DNA of 64,000 nucleotides from Daphnia carinata (lineage: Eukaryota; Arthropoda; Branchiopoda; Diplostraca; Daphniidae), in NCBI RefSeq assembly GCF_022539665.2, contig NC_081333.1:9608971-9672970 (forward strand), given 5' to 3'. The position numbers and the translations under genes were made by a program. The notes beneath the pieces are model-generated. The model saw only the letters and a list, made by a program, of their open reading frames with translations, did no database searches and was not told the DNA's origin. Below are positions 24,406 through 35,887 of the stretch, piece after piece; the stretch's first letter is position 1, and each line of letters starts with the position of its first letter.

Positions 24406-26527
24406 TAAACTGGATGCTTAACTTCGTTCCGAACATCCAAGATCAGCAAGCTGTTCTGTGCATTGCATTGCAAGCCTTCAGTTATCGATTCCTTTCTCTG
24501 TCTCTTTGTTATGTATTCCTTATTTATAATTTAAATCCAAAACCACTAGCAATAAACTTTGCGATGCATTGGCCGTGTTCGTCATTTGCTTCGAAACATT
24601 GGCAACTGCCTTCTCTTCGAAAAGATAATACATTATTTCTGCAATTTGTCTTTGCCGATTTGGTTGAAGCCTTGAAATGGTCGGCAGGGCTGTACCAGAG
24701 GGGCCAGCTGCTGGGCGGATAATAACTACCGCGTGTTATGCAGAAATTGCAATATGGTGACTATTTTTATTCTACCAAAGGGCGTTGACTGGTATGATTT
24801 TGCTGAGTTTGCGAAATAAGCTGAGGGTTTTCTTTGTTAAGAGCGAAAATTTGATTCAGCGAATTCGCTCCTTATTGACGTAAGCGGTTTTACAGCTTAT
24901 GCCTTCCTTGTTCGTAGCAACGTCATTGGGAATAGCCACAGCACAAGCTATCAATCATCAAGGAGATTGAAAGTTTCTTAAAGTGAAGGACTGCCATTAA
25001 CAGTTTACGTCACATGATATTGGGTACCTGGATTGTTAAAACCCCCTCAATCGCTTGCACCTGTTACATCCGTTTTTAGCTACCAGCGGATATTGACGGC
25101 ACTAAGGGGTAGGCAGCGTTGCCTTACTATCTGACGATAAAGATAAAACGGATGGATGATGTCCATAAAAGAAAAACTCTTTCGGTTAGTCCACTCCGTA
25201 TTTGGAAGTTGGTTTTACCCGTTCACTAAAGCCACAAAAGTGGTAAAAATGAAAAGCCTTGCATATTCACGTGATGTTTTATTTTTCAGTGAAAAAAGAG
25301 TTTTTTGTTTTGTCGCCAGCTACAAGAAGCAGAGAACAACAGGCAAGAGGATCCCCGTTTCAAATCTCTAAATAAATTAGTTCGTTTTTCTAGCAAAGAA
25401 GATAATATTCCGACCGTAGGAAAAGGACCAATAGTTACAACTCCTACACAAAAGACAAACAAAGAAAAAGTTCGGCCGCAATGTCAAAATGCGATCCGCC
25501 CAAGTTTGATAGAAACCGCAAAGGACCTTGTCCTTGCGTATTTCTAAAACCGAATCATTTCCGCACAGGAAGTTTATGAAGCATTAGATAAAACTAATGC
25601 CAATGGAATAAAACAGTGTCTTGATGTGGCCAATCATGATCACGGGGTAATAAGAAGCGGATGACATTCATTCCCTGCACCAGCAGCGAACCCCTGCTGC
25701 GGTTATTGCTCCGGCGATGGATTTTTGGTTGCAACAATAGCTAGTTCATTATAGAATGGCGCTAGGTGGAAAATTCAGCAGCGCGAGACAACAATACGGA
25801 ACATTTCTTGATGGACAAACTGCGGATGGCCGCACAGTTCTATTAGTACAAGAAATGTTTTCCTGTTGGTTTTTCACTTAGTTTCCAGCCAAAGGGATTT
25901 TAATAAAATTTAAACTTCAATATGATGAATACGAAGATGAAATAAATTCACGTGATTGGGCGTTTCAATTTTGCGGCCATTGAACTCTTATTTATTTTCA
26001 CGACTTACGTATGTCCAGTTCAAGTCAGAAGAATGATCACCATGATCGACCAAAAAGCAAAGAAAAATGATCAAGCAGATTCAACTGAAAGTGCGGAAGG
26101 GATTCAAGCGCAATGTTTTCTTTTCTCTTGAGCAGCAGAGAAGGCAACCTAGCTAGACAAAACGTCGTTTTCTTTCGGTCGTGACAACCGTCTTACAGGG
26201 GATTTACTTGGCTTGAACCATAAAAATTTTTTTCTTAACGGGATTCATATTAAAAGTTCCGGGAGGATGAGCCAAAATACGTGTCAGCTTTTGCCTAGGG
26301 CCGGGTGTGAGGGAAGCCCCCTTGCATAAAGAGCAAAGAATAACGATGTCAACAAACTGGTTTTCACTGGTTGCCAGGGGAAAACCATGAGCATGTACCT
26401 GGCACCTCATGCGGATCGAAAAATTTCCACTAGAGGCCAATTCTTTTCCCCGATGGCAACAACATGCATAAAATTCAATAACAATAACAAATGCGTGCAG
26501 GCATGAACGCACTTGGTCCACCATGTG
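24406..26527. other. Intergenic between the two Gly/Tyr/His-rich genes
   Basis: Open frames at 25156-25550 and near 26030-26130 have no recognisable domain, signal peptide or splice partners, and I do not call genes. The segment 26340-26540 resembles the promoter side of gene 1, so the duplicated unit included its promoter. Confidence 0.45.
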
Positions 26528-26535
26528 TATATAAA
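26528..26535 (+). promoter_or_regulatory. TATA box of Gly/Tyr/His-rich gene 2
   Basis: TATATAAACCA, about 90 bp upstream of ATG 26626, the same spacing as in the paralogue. Confidence 0.65.
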
Positions 26536-26625
26536 CCACACGCCAGTTTAGACCAAAACACTCTCAAACCGAGAAGCAAACAAGACAGAGGCTCAGCTCT
26601 TCTAGTATTACCTAACTCGAGAAAA

Positions 26626-27281
26626 ATGTTCAGCTATAAGGTAACATTTCACTTCCATTATTGTTTAGCTGTTTAGTAATTACGGATTAAATAATAAGTC
26701 TTCCGTTGCACAGTTGCTGTTGGTTTGCCTCATGGTCGTTCATTGCGCCCTAAGCTTCCCTGTTGAAGATGAATTGGCTGGAGGTGAAAACAGTGCCGAA
26801 GTCCAGGTTGTTGACGACCTTTTGACTGCTGAACATCACGGAGGCAAATATTTAGTTTTCTATGCAATATTCTTGTCGAGTCATAACATTCAAACCGTCT
26901 GTGATGTTGTCTTTGTCTAATAATGTTTTAGGATTTACTCTATTCTATTTCAGTTAATTCTGGTTTGGCTTAATTAATGTTATACAGGATACGGCGGCTA
27001 TTACAGACCAAGCTATGGTAAGGGAATGTTGCTAGAAGAAAGTTGATTTCTGGTCTTAACTCTTCAATCATTTCTAAATTAGGATACGGCGGTTATGGTG
27101 GTTATGGAGGCTATGGAAATTACGGAGGTTATGGAAATTACGGTGGATATGGTGGATATGGTGGATATGGACACGGACATGGACACCATCATCACCATCA
27201 CCATGGTAATTAAACTTGAATTTATTACTGGTAGATGTACCTAGTATAATAGTGCGGTTGATTGCAGGTTACGGCAAGTAA
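26626..27281 (+). CDS. Secreted Gly/Tyr/His-rich small protein 2
   Basis: Paralogue of the gene at 23726, with the same five-exon design: 26626-26640, 26714-26843, 26988-27017, 27083-27205 and 27268-27281, for 103 residues. The first exon codes MFSYK; exon 2 starts LLLVCLMVVHCALSFPV, a good signal peptide, then an acidic stretch (EDELAGGENSAEVQVVDD) and TAEHHGG. The tail is GYGGYGGYGNYGG repeats and a GHGHGHHHHHHH run. The donor of intron 2 is GC (GGAG|GCAAAT) where the paralogue has GT. AATAAA is at 27433-27438. Function is unknown; a cuticular or defence role is a guess from composition. Confidence 0.85.
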
Positions 27282-27718
27282 ACGTGACACCTAACATTTC
27301 TTCGCAAAGAACCCTGATCCACAAGTTGTTACCTTGCATTGACTGCACATCGCCAATTCTCGATTTTTTGTTGTTATTTCGTTGTTATCTATTTGTTACC
27401 TTCTGTTAAGGAACCTGCTTAAAACCATCGGCAATAAACCTTATGACATTTTGGCTCTCAAACTGATACGGTGTTGCTTTTCTTTCAACGTCACGGGGTC
27501 AGTCATTTTAGGCATTCATTTCAATGGTCTTCAATAACAGAAGAATAGCTAAGTATTAAGTATGATCTTAGTTAATAGATGTAAGAAGTTTTGAGAATCT
27601 AATGCAAAATTTTCTTGTTTATTTAATAATTGAACTTATGCATATAGAGGATGAACCGTTCTGAGAATCGACAAACGGATGCTACAAGACTGCGGCTACA
27701 CATGTAGGTGAACATGGT

Positions 27719-28139
27719 TTAGTAATAATAATTATCGTAATAATTGGGTGGAGCGTAATAAGTAGGCGGATAGTAATAGGTCGGTGCGTAATAGTTCGGT
27801 TGATGATGATTAGCCACTACCGCTCCAGTTGCGGCTCCAGCGATAAACCCGTGATGATGGTGTCGGCCATCAGAGCGACGTAATCGGGCTGAAGTGTAGT
27901 ACGAATCACTTAAATCGGTGTCTGACGAATAGGGCGACACTTCTTGATTGATGGAATCCGTATTGGTTTCATCATCAGTTGGCCTACCGTCAGTAAAAGC
28001 GCCGAATGCCAAGAGGCTCATTAAAACGATCACTATCAGCTTTGTCAAAAGATAATATTTTAGAAAGTGAATTGCGAGAATAGCTCGGATAATGATTTAA
28101 AAACATTTCAAAAACAAAAATTACCTGGGAAGCTTTCAT
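27719..28139 (-). CDS. Secreted Tyr/Pro-tailed small protein 1
   Basis: A secreted protein of 111 residues, family unassigned. Exon 1 (28125-28139) codes MKASQ and exon 2 (27719-28039) begins LIVIVLMSLLAFGAFTDG, the signal-peptide core. Then come an acidic Asp/Ser/Thr-rich segment, a basic RLRRSDGRHHHHG patch, the block FIAGAATGAVVANH, and a tail with three NYYAPTYYYPP-like repeats ending NYYDNYYY. Tyr/Pro tails of this sort occur in structural or cuticle proteins. The paralogue at 29109 has the same exon design and the same AGAAxGAVVAN block. Confidence 0.8.
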
Positions 28140-28248
28140 GATGTCCTGTGTTGTTGGTGGGTGCAGAAGACAAAAATGAGAGGTCTTTGACAGGTTTCTT
28201 TCAAAAGTTGATTGAAATTTAACTGGCCTTTTGTCTTTTCCTACGCCA

Positions 28249-28256
28249 TTTATATA
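28249..28256 (-). promoter_or_regulatory. TATA box of Tyr/Pro-tailed gene 1
   Basis: TATATAAA read on the minus strand, about 110 bp upstream of the ATG at 28139. Confidence 0.6.
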
Positions 28257-28479
28257 CCTCTAACATTTTTAGCAAAGTAAATATTGCGCAAAAGGTTTTA
28301 CCAATTTATTTCTTAAACCGACTTGAATAGTTTCAGAGCGTCAGCATGACTACGATTTTTCCTATTTGCAGCTATATTTTCTGTTGGACATTATTTCTTA
28401 AACACGGACCTTGAAATATAGAACGTAATGTTTGAATTGTCCTTAAGATGGATAAAAATCATTCCTAGAGCATTTCCGC

Positions 28480-28970
28480 CCATATTCGGTAAAACAAGTG
28501 TGTAATAACTTTGAATTCAAATAACTTAAAAAACGATAACTATTCCGTAAAAAGGAAATCAGTATCCGTGATCCTCGTTTACTGTTGACTCAAAATCATG
28601 TACTGTTTTTAGATTTGTGGAAAAAAACTAAATAAGCCCGACTTTTTGTATAAAAATTTAGGCTTGAATTTTTTAACTTGAAATAACACGCTATAACCAA
28701 AATTTAATGGAGATTCCGAATAAATATCAGTTTTTCAGTCAATGAAACGGATTTTGAATAAAACGGAATCAAAGTGGTTTTATCGCAACCACGTTGACTT
28801 TGAATAACTGATAAAACATAAAACTCATTCCGAATTTTCGACATCGTCGTTAAATTTCGAATATAAATCGTGTAATTTTTGGTGGAACATCTAAGTTCAA
28901 AACAATTTAGAAAACGTCGAGGCTTATTTGTCAGACTTATGTGTCGGGCTTATTTTTTTTTAGCTATGAA
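28480..28970. repeat. Fold-back repeat fragment
   Basis: Contains the family boxes AATAAGCCCGACTTTTT near 28632 and GTCGGGCTTATTTTTTT near 28946 in opposite orientation. Between them lies diverged sequence with the CAGTATCCGTGATCCTCG type of block. It is a degenerate copy related to the units at 41891-43263. Confidence 0.6.
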
Positions 28971-29108
28971 AAAAGGTACATTGTTCAAATTTCAGACCGT
29001 ATAATTCAATACATTTCTGGTTGAGTTAATGACGAACAAATATTTGTAAAAAGGTCAGTTCAGTCACATTTGCGAAACTCTGTACGATAATATTCTTATA
29101 ACTTCATG

Positions 29109-29516
29109 TTAGCCGTTGCAGTTACAGTCGTTGTTGTAGGATGAAGGGTAATAAGTAGGTGGATAATAGTAACTCGGCGCATAGTAAGTTGGATGCCTGT
29201 TATTAGCCACAACCGCTCCAACAGCTGCTCCAGCGAGAAATGGCCGATGTCTAGCGTGCCGAGTCAGTTCGGTTAAATCAAAATTGGTTTTCAATCCATC
29301 AATGTTGGGCGATGAATACGATACATCTGGATAGATGGAGTATGCATTCGTTTCATCGTCAGTAGTCTTCGCCAATGCACAGACAGTTAAGAAACTCACT
29401 AGTATCATCAACTTGAACAGCTTCGCGAAAAATGCATTTCAAAAGAAGATTCAAAAAGATAAAGCTTGCATCATAATTGAGATCGTATTAAAAATTCTTA
29501 CCTGAACACGCTTCAT
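29109..29516 (-). CDS. Secreted Tyr/Pro-tailed small protein 2
   Basis: Paralogue of the gene at 27719, 108 residues. Exon 1 (29502-29516) codes MKRVQ; exon 2 (29109-29420) begins LFKLMILVSFLTVCALAK, a signal-peptide core. The mature part has a Ser/Asp-rich segment, a basic RHARHR patch, FLAGAAVGAVVANN, a tail of HPTYYAPSYYYPPTYY type, and ends NNDCNCNG. The two cysteines in the tail are absent from copy 1. Function is unknown; structural or cuticular by composition. Confidence 0.8.
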
Positions 29517-29620
29517 GATCGGGTTGCCTTTTTCTTTTACAGTTTTAATAGGAGTCAGTCTTTATCGAACCTGTTGGCGAGTGATGCTGACAACTATACC
29601 TTTAAACAAGAGGCCTTGGC

Positions 29621-29628
29621 CTTTTATA
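29621..29628 (-). promoter_or_regulatory. TATA box of Tyr/Pro-tailed gene 2
   Basis: TATAAAAG on the minus strand, about 105 bp upstream of ATG 29516. Confidence 0.55.
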
Positions 29629-29639
29629 CCATTCTTGTC

Positions 29640-30321
29640 AGCATAGTAGAAATTAACGGTTTCAAGAAACAATGAATATGGAATTTACTTGGGCATCCTT
29701 TCCCATTCGAGACGTATGCATATTTACTCATCATCGTGAGTGCATGCGTGACTGATGATTTTGCCTGCGTGATTCAATGTCCAGAAGATGGCATTTAAAT
29801 CTCTGTTTTTGGATGGAAGGAGGTTCAGGACTCCGATTGTTTTTTGTTTTCTTACTGAACTATAAATGATGACGCAAGAATTTGTTTGACATTTCGGCAA
29901 TAAGGAACGTGATGCAAGCACATTTTATCAATTTCATTGCGAGTGCAAAAACAGGCTAGGATTCTGTTTGAGAACGAGAGGAAGGTCACCACGTACGTCA
30001 GACGAATAAATCCCGAACGCTATGGGCGCACGACAGCTAAGGTATACATGGAATACGAATCAGGTGAATAAACGTACTTCTTTCCTTAAATATGGTTTGT
30101 GATATAAAGTGATAAATACGGACTGCACTGAACTACTTACACAATCAGAGATAGGCCCCAATAAGTGTATTACTTTTCATTGCGTTTAGCTATCCCTCTA
30201 ACACACCTGAACCAACATTAAATCCCACATATAAAACACTACATATACTTTAAAATTATGCCAAAAATCACTAATAGTTTATCAAACAGTCAAATTAAAG
30301 TCATTCTATTAAAAATACGCA
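29640..30321. other. Intergenic
   Basis: AT-rich; no gene is seen. The right end is the 3' flank of the next minus-strand gene. Confidence 0.5.
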
Positions 30322-30752
30322 TTAACCAAATAAAATGCCTCCAAATCCTGGAGCTGCTGCTCCGTATTGTGGATTCTGAATATTGACACGCGGTCTTTCG
30401 AAATTCTCCGAGTACTGGAACGGTGGCAATGGACCAGATGGACCCGTTGGGTAATAATAACTACGTCGGGACGACATCCAAGAAATTTCTTTTCGGGCTG
30501 GATCTGTTCTTCCAGGCTGAGACGAACTTGTTCGTACAAAGCCCATATTTTTGTCGTGAAAATATTGGCGATTCATTTTAGGAATCATGAAAAGAAAGGT
30601 CCCTTCAGCCATGGAGACGATCACCAACGCGACGAGGCAGATAACTAACTACGTGTGTGTTTTTTTCGATTTAATTTAAAAGCATAAAAATGAAATGGGG
30701 AGCATAACGTAAAAGTAACTAGTCAAAGGTACGTTACCCAAGAGCGCGACAT
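30322..30752 (-). CDS. Small secreted protein ending GFGGILFG (copy 1)
   Basis: Exon 1 (30738-30752) codes MSRSW and exon 2 (30322-30648) begins LVICLVALVIVSMAEG, giving a clean signal peptide and a 113-residue protein. I prefer this ATG to the one at 30786 because the latter lies on the expected transcription start (TATA at 30807-30814) and because the phase-0 join matches the paralogue at 31670. The mature part is basic and rich in Arg, Tyr and Pro and ends AAAPGFGGILFG. No family is recognised; a peptide precursor or structural protein are both possible. Confidence 0.7.
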
Positions 30753-30806
30753 TCTCCTTGCTGGCTGTTACTGGAACTCTTGGCATTTTCAGGATCGGCA
30801 CCTCGG

Positions 30807-30814
30807 TTTTATAG
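30807..30814 (-). promoter_or_regulatory. TATA box
   Basis: CTATAAAA on the minus strand, placing the transcription start near 30784 and leaving a 5' UTR of about 30 nt before ATG 30752. Confidence 0.55.
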
Positions 30815-31669
30815 TCGGCGTCTTTTCTGCCAAAGCTTTGTTCTTTTAGCGATGGACTTGTTTCTTCGTGATATACGAAGTCTCAAAAAGAACCGACTGG
30901 CAGTTTTAGTAATCAGATGTACATGACTTTTCTTCACTTTGCTTAAAGCGCACCATGCATACCTAATTTCTTCGGTACAATGGCCTTGACATTGGCACCT
31001 TGACTTTGGTGTCGCGCAAAATATCAAAAGAAAGACGCGGTATTACTTTTCCACTCGTACCATCCACTTTAACGTACAAAGGTGCGTAATGACCTCTTCC
31101 AACTTGTGTTCCATGAATCAATTGGATTTTGGCCTTTAACAAAAAATCCGCACCAAATTTGGTGCGTCATTCAAAACAGCAAAAGTCCTTGAGTAACCTA
31201 ACCTTTTTTTAACTTCCAACTTGTGTTCCTTAAATGATGTGATAATGTATTTATATTTATTTAGATTTTATTGCACCATTTTCCCGATATTTTTCTGAAC
31301 GTTCAAACAAGTTAGTGCCATGAAATATAACTGTGTTGTCCTTTAAAAATGTTATATTGCAGTAAAATTTGACTGTGACTGATATTGTTCACTTAATGTT
31401 TATTCAAAGACAAAAACAGACCTTTTTGCGGTATTGTTCTATAGTAAAAATATCTTTCAACATTTTAATTATCACTCGATCTCGTTGCCATAAGAACCCA
31501 GTAGAAATAATATTTTGCGCCATCAACTTCTTAAAAAACAAAAACCCAAGTAGAAGGGTAATGATTTATTATAGAAATTAATATTAAATTAAACATGACA
31601 TTGCGTCACCAATATTTGTTTTTGAAACAGAAAACATTTTATGTGTGGTAACAGTTGCATCGAACTCGG
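30815..31669. other. Intergenic
   Basis: No gene is recognised; AT-rich with short frames only. Confidence 0.45.
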
Positions 31670-31943
31670 TCAGCCGAAGATGATTCCACCAAAACCCAGA
31701 TGACCTGTGCTGCTCTGGCGTGACTGCTGCCTTCGTGTCGCCACGTCGCTAAGAATTCGGTAATTGCGCCACGGTTGGAATTGCAATGGAACGGACAAAA
31801 CGGCGTACGCAAGAACCAACAAGACGAAGAAAAACTATTCACGTCGACGACATGGATATCAATAAGTGATACGTATAAAACATTTATGTAAAGAATAGTG
31901 TGAGAAATAATAAATGTCTAAACATTACCAGGAGACGATTCAT
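31670..31943 (-). CDS. Small secreted peptide ending GFGGIIFG (copy 2)
   Basis: Two exons, 31929-31943 (MNRLL) and 31670-31834, make a 59-residue precursor. The second exon opens FFFVLLVLAYAVLSVP, a signal-peptide core. The mature part is short, basic and Gln/Ser/Arg-rich and ends STGHLGFGGIIFG, matching the C-terminus of the gene at 30322. The donor is GTAATG and the acceptor ATAG. A possible TATA box (TATAAATA, minus strand) lies at 32041-32048. The shared C-terminal signature marks it as a paralogue, otherwise strongly diverged. Function is unknown. Confidence 0.65.
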
Positions 31944-32048
31944 TGTGAAACGGAGCAAGTGGGATCTCCCGAATAAATATAGAAATTGATCCGGAGAGCT
32001 GGACTTGGTGAGTGTTGACGCTAAGCTGTTGTATGTCCTCTATTTATA

Positions 32049-33821
32049 TTAGCGCAGATTTCACCATAATGCTAGAAATGTTACAATACGCCCCATTGTT
32101 TCGTCGTTCGACTGATATTCAAACTTCGGAATTGCGAAATGCTTATCAGACAATAAGTACCAGACTATCCATACTGAACGTGTGGTTCCCCGAATCGTTT
32201 ATAGGTAGACGCTGAAGATGTGTCGCACATATTCTCGGGTCCTACCATGTTCGTCCTGTTGCGTTTTGCTAGTAGCCTTGACAATGGACTCGCAGCCCAA
32301 GTTGAAGGCTTCTACCAGCTTCTTACTTGAGCTGAAGATGCCGGAGAAAAAAGAAGTTTGTATCGTTGGCAAATAAAGCTCTGAATTAGAAGAACTTGTA
32401 CACATAGAAATTCGTACTTTCACCAACTATGACACATAAAATGTTATAAGGTTAACTTAAGTCAATGTAGGTTTGAGTCACCTTTAAATTTGATTCAGAT
32501 GCCAATGTTCGATCAATTCCGTTTTGTCCTTGGCATTGAATCGCTATAAAATTAACATGCGCGCGGTAAATTTTGCCGCTAGATCAGAACAGGATCTTTC
32601 CGTAAGATTGCATCAATCTTGGCTCACGTACGCATACGTGGCCGCAACATTGGCCCTCGAATCACGTAGGATGCGTAGCATTGACATTGAAAAAGGTGCG
32701 AAGGACGCAAAATACCCTTTGGTTTACACGCGCCAAAACGTGCGCTCACGCCCATCTACACTACACCCCCATCCAATAAATTGCTTCCGAGAAATGTCCT
32801 TTCAACCTTGGGCGATTGAATTAAAACGAAAAAAAGGTTCAAGTTCATGTCTCACATCACAACAGTATAGTCCCTTTCAAGTTGCGATGAACGATAATAG
32901 AGCGACATAGATCTCCTGGAAATAATTGATTTAGGTCGCAGTTTGGCTTGATCGGTGTTTATTACAAAATCAAGGAAGAACATCTTTTTTTGTGGCTGAA
33001 AAACTACAAGATATTGGCAGAAAAATAATTAAAGAAGGTCTCTTGAAAGACACCTTGTGCCTTTCAGACCAGGACGGGTAAAGTACGTAGTAAGTTTATC
33101 ATTTGTCTGCCGAGAAGTTGTTTGTGAAAAATATTAAATCCCTTGCGGAGAAAGAAGATTGGTTGTGTAATTCACCAAGATCGTAACTAATCTCGTTTCT
33201 AGACGAAATAACGTAGCATTGACATTGAAAATGCAATAATGGCATAGTTCCAATGATTCAAGGCTTTACCTGCGGGAGTCGGTCTTCTTCAAACAAGGAA
33301 AATACGCCCCTCTTAGCCCCTTGTTTAGCTATTTTTCTATTCCACTTTCTCCGCAGAATGCGTGTGTGTCCTTGTTCAAACCTGCATCTCTATTTGCTTA
33401 GCCGTCTGAGGTCAAATGAAAGCGACTCGAAAGGCAACTTGCGATGCCGCAACACTAAAGCGAAAGTTGATCAACACAAGTTAAGTGAAGTCATAAAGTT
33501 GACACCAGGTTCTGTGATGATTACATAACCTTGCAGTTGGTTGTTAGAAGGCGATTGGCTTGTTAGCAAAATATTCAGTGCCTTTTATTGTTTGTTTGTT
33601 TTTTTTCATGGGGGGAACACGTAAGTGAGTTGATCAGGAACAAACTAACGACCGTAAAAAGTCGCCAACACTAGGCGTGGATTTAAAACCATGCCTGTGC
33701 TAGTTGTTTACTGAAAAAGAGAAAGCGAATAACCTTTTTTTTTTTTACTTTCTGTGTTGTTTTACTAAGCCTCCTCCTGTCAGACGTGAGACCGGAAATC
33801 TCTTGTCCCACTTTGATGAGG
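32049..33821. other. Intergenic
   Basis: Open frames at 32524-32910 and 33253-33528 show no signal peptide, domain or splice context, and I do not call them genes. Confidence 0.45.
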
Positions 33822-33828
33822 TATAAAA
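33822..33828 (+). promoter_or_regulatory. TATA box of Gly/Tyr-rich gene
   Basis: TATAAAA, 88 bp upstream of ATG 33910. Confidence 0.6.
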
Positions 33829-33909
33829 TAGGCAACACTCCACTGATGAGGTTATAGTTTGGTGTAAAGATTGGCATTCGACGGACTTCCAATATCACGA
33901 ACACCGAAC

Positions 33910-35372
33910 ATGCGGTCTTTGGTAAGTCCTATGATCAAATCTGTTTTTAGCTCGTGGCGAACTGTTGTTCGATTGGACTGTTTTATGACTTAATGGTACG
34001 TTTTAGCGTTAGGAAAACAAACAACACAAGGATTGAAAATAGTTTATGTGCTCATAGAATGAACAAGTTGACTAAGCAAGATTATGTAGATTTTTCCTTA
34101 GAATAGGATGTTTAATAAATGGTTTTTGACAAGGTTGACATGTGTCGGGATTATCGATGGGTTGACAAAATATTTGCAAATTTTTTTTCGTTTGATGCTA
34201 CGCAAGAACTGAACTTCTGTGTGATAAAGTGAATATTTCGTTACATCTTTCGTGGTGAAATCCCTTTCCTTATGATGTAGATTTCATGTTAATAGATCGA
34301 TAAATAAAACCCCGAAAATAATAAAACCCACCTTCCTGTTTTCTAGTTTTTTTTTTTGGCTGACAACAGGAAATAACTATTTACAACTTGCTTTTTGCCA
34401 CTTCCAACTTTTGTATATCATTTTCCATTCTAATGTAAACAAAGGAATCCCGCCTGAAACATAAGAAATTCTATCAATACAATGTTCTTTTGTCTTCTCT
34501 TTATAGCAGACATCCGCCGTGTTGTGCTTGCTTTTCCTGGCAGTTATGGCGTATTCGGCATCAGCACAAATTTCGTCCGCTGAAAATGATCCAGAAGCAA
34601 AAAGCCAATCGCTATCGGCCGATCCAAGATTATCCAAAAAAACCGTAACTGTTTTAACTTAAAAATTTATCGGAACTCATTTTAACGCGAACAATCTCTT
34701 TCCTCTAACGCTTCCGTAGGCATTAGCAATTCCGCACTATGGTGGAGGTTACGGAGGGGGCTACGGAGGAGGCTACGGAGGGGGTTACGGCGGAGGCTAC
34801 GGTGGTGGGTACGGTGGAGGATACGGAGGCGGAGGTAGCTCTATTCCTCCGGTATATCCGCCGTATCCCGGAGGAAGCTACGGTGGCGGTGGAAATAATT
34901 TCGGCTATAATTACAATGGATATGGTTACTATCCGCCCATAAATAGTACGAGGAATAATCTTAATGTTATGTAAAAACGAATCTAATTTTACTTCCTTTA
35001 TCCAAATGTGTAATTAGATTATGGAAATGGCTATGGATACAATGGCTATGGTAAGGGCAACTTTTAGCTAAACACATTTAAGCTTTTACGCAAGTAGAAT
35101 GAACAGATTTTATTACCTACTTTAGGTGGTTACGGTGGCCAAGGCGCTTATGGTCCCGGTTACAATATCGGCTACGGCGGATACGGTAAAAAAAAAAGAG
35201 AAATAATAAAAACCAACCCGAATTCCTTCACAGATCGCTATTCATTGTTAATGCTGTTACTGTTTTGCTCCAAAATAAAGTACCATCCCTGTTTTTATTA
35301 GGTCTCGTAGGAACCGGAACATACGGTATTGGCTATGGCGTTAACGGTGTCAGCGTAGGTGTTGCAGGCTGA
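33910..35372 (+). CDS. Secreted Gly/Tyr-rich structural-type protein
   Basis: Six exons: 33910-33921 (MRSL), 34507-34644, 34720-34945, 35018-35050, 35126-35185 and 35302-35372, about 179 residues. Exon 2 supplies the signal peptide (QTSAVLCLLFLAVMAYSASA) and an acidic Ser-rich stretch. Exon 3 codes ALAIPHYGGGYGGG followed by repeated GGGY units, then a Pro/Tyr block. The last exons give YGNGYGYNGY-like and GIGYGVNGVSVGVAG ends. Introns after the repeat exon are phase 1 inside glycine or asparagine codons. Composition fits a cuticle, egg-case or adhesive protein; no conserved cuticle domain such as chitin-binding RR is present. Confidence 0.8.
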
Positions 35373-35887
35373 AGAGGTGTTCGATTTGTTCACAATTTGT
35401 ATCCATAATCATAGTTGTATCCATCATCATATACCAATATATAAACCTCCAAAATCATTATGGCATTTCTTCGAGCAACACTTTATTGGCAAATCTTTCA
35501 AGGGGGGTTAAGGGGACATTAAGTGATGAGCTGACTTGACTGTTTTTGCAGAAAAAAACTTTTAAGCCTGACTAAATAAGCCCGACTTTCTTATTCTTAA
35601 GTCGAACCCGAGTCGACTTTTCTTATTCTTAAGTCGGGCTTAAAAACTTACAATAAACGAATTGCCATAGTTTGGTTATTTTAAAAATGAAAATTCTTGT
35701 AGCCATCTTCAGGGGGATGGATGCACTACGTTTACAACAATAATAAAAATACATAATGGTTGGGGGGTGAGGGAATTCTGAATTGTCAAATGTCAAATGT
35801 GCGAGACGCCATTAACAAGTGCATTGAGTGCTTGAAAACCTACAAATCAAGTCGGGTTTGCACTGCAACGCACTTTTCACTTTGAGG
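35373..35887. repeat. Intergenic with fold-back repeat fragment
   Basis: At 35560-35645 are two opposed family boxes (ATAAGCCCGACTTTCTTA and CTTATTCTTAAGTCGGGCTT) in a short inverted arrangement. The rest is intergenic with no gene. Confidence 0.55.

Noticed and set aside
25156-25547. Overlapping frames that could be a gene or transposon remnant
   Set aside because: No recognisable motif of a transposase, gag or host family, and no partner exons.
30753-30786. Upstream ATG at 30786 for the GFGGILFG protein
   Set aside because: It would lie at the transcription start predicted from the TATA box and gives a long charged N-terminus before the signal peptide; ATG 30752 gives a phase-0 join like the paralogue.
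32524-32910. 128-codon open frame (+)
   Set aside because: No signal peptide, domain, repeat or flanking splice signal; composition looks like random AT-rich translation.
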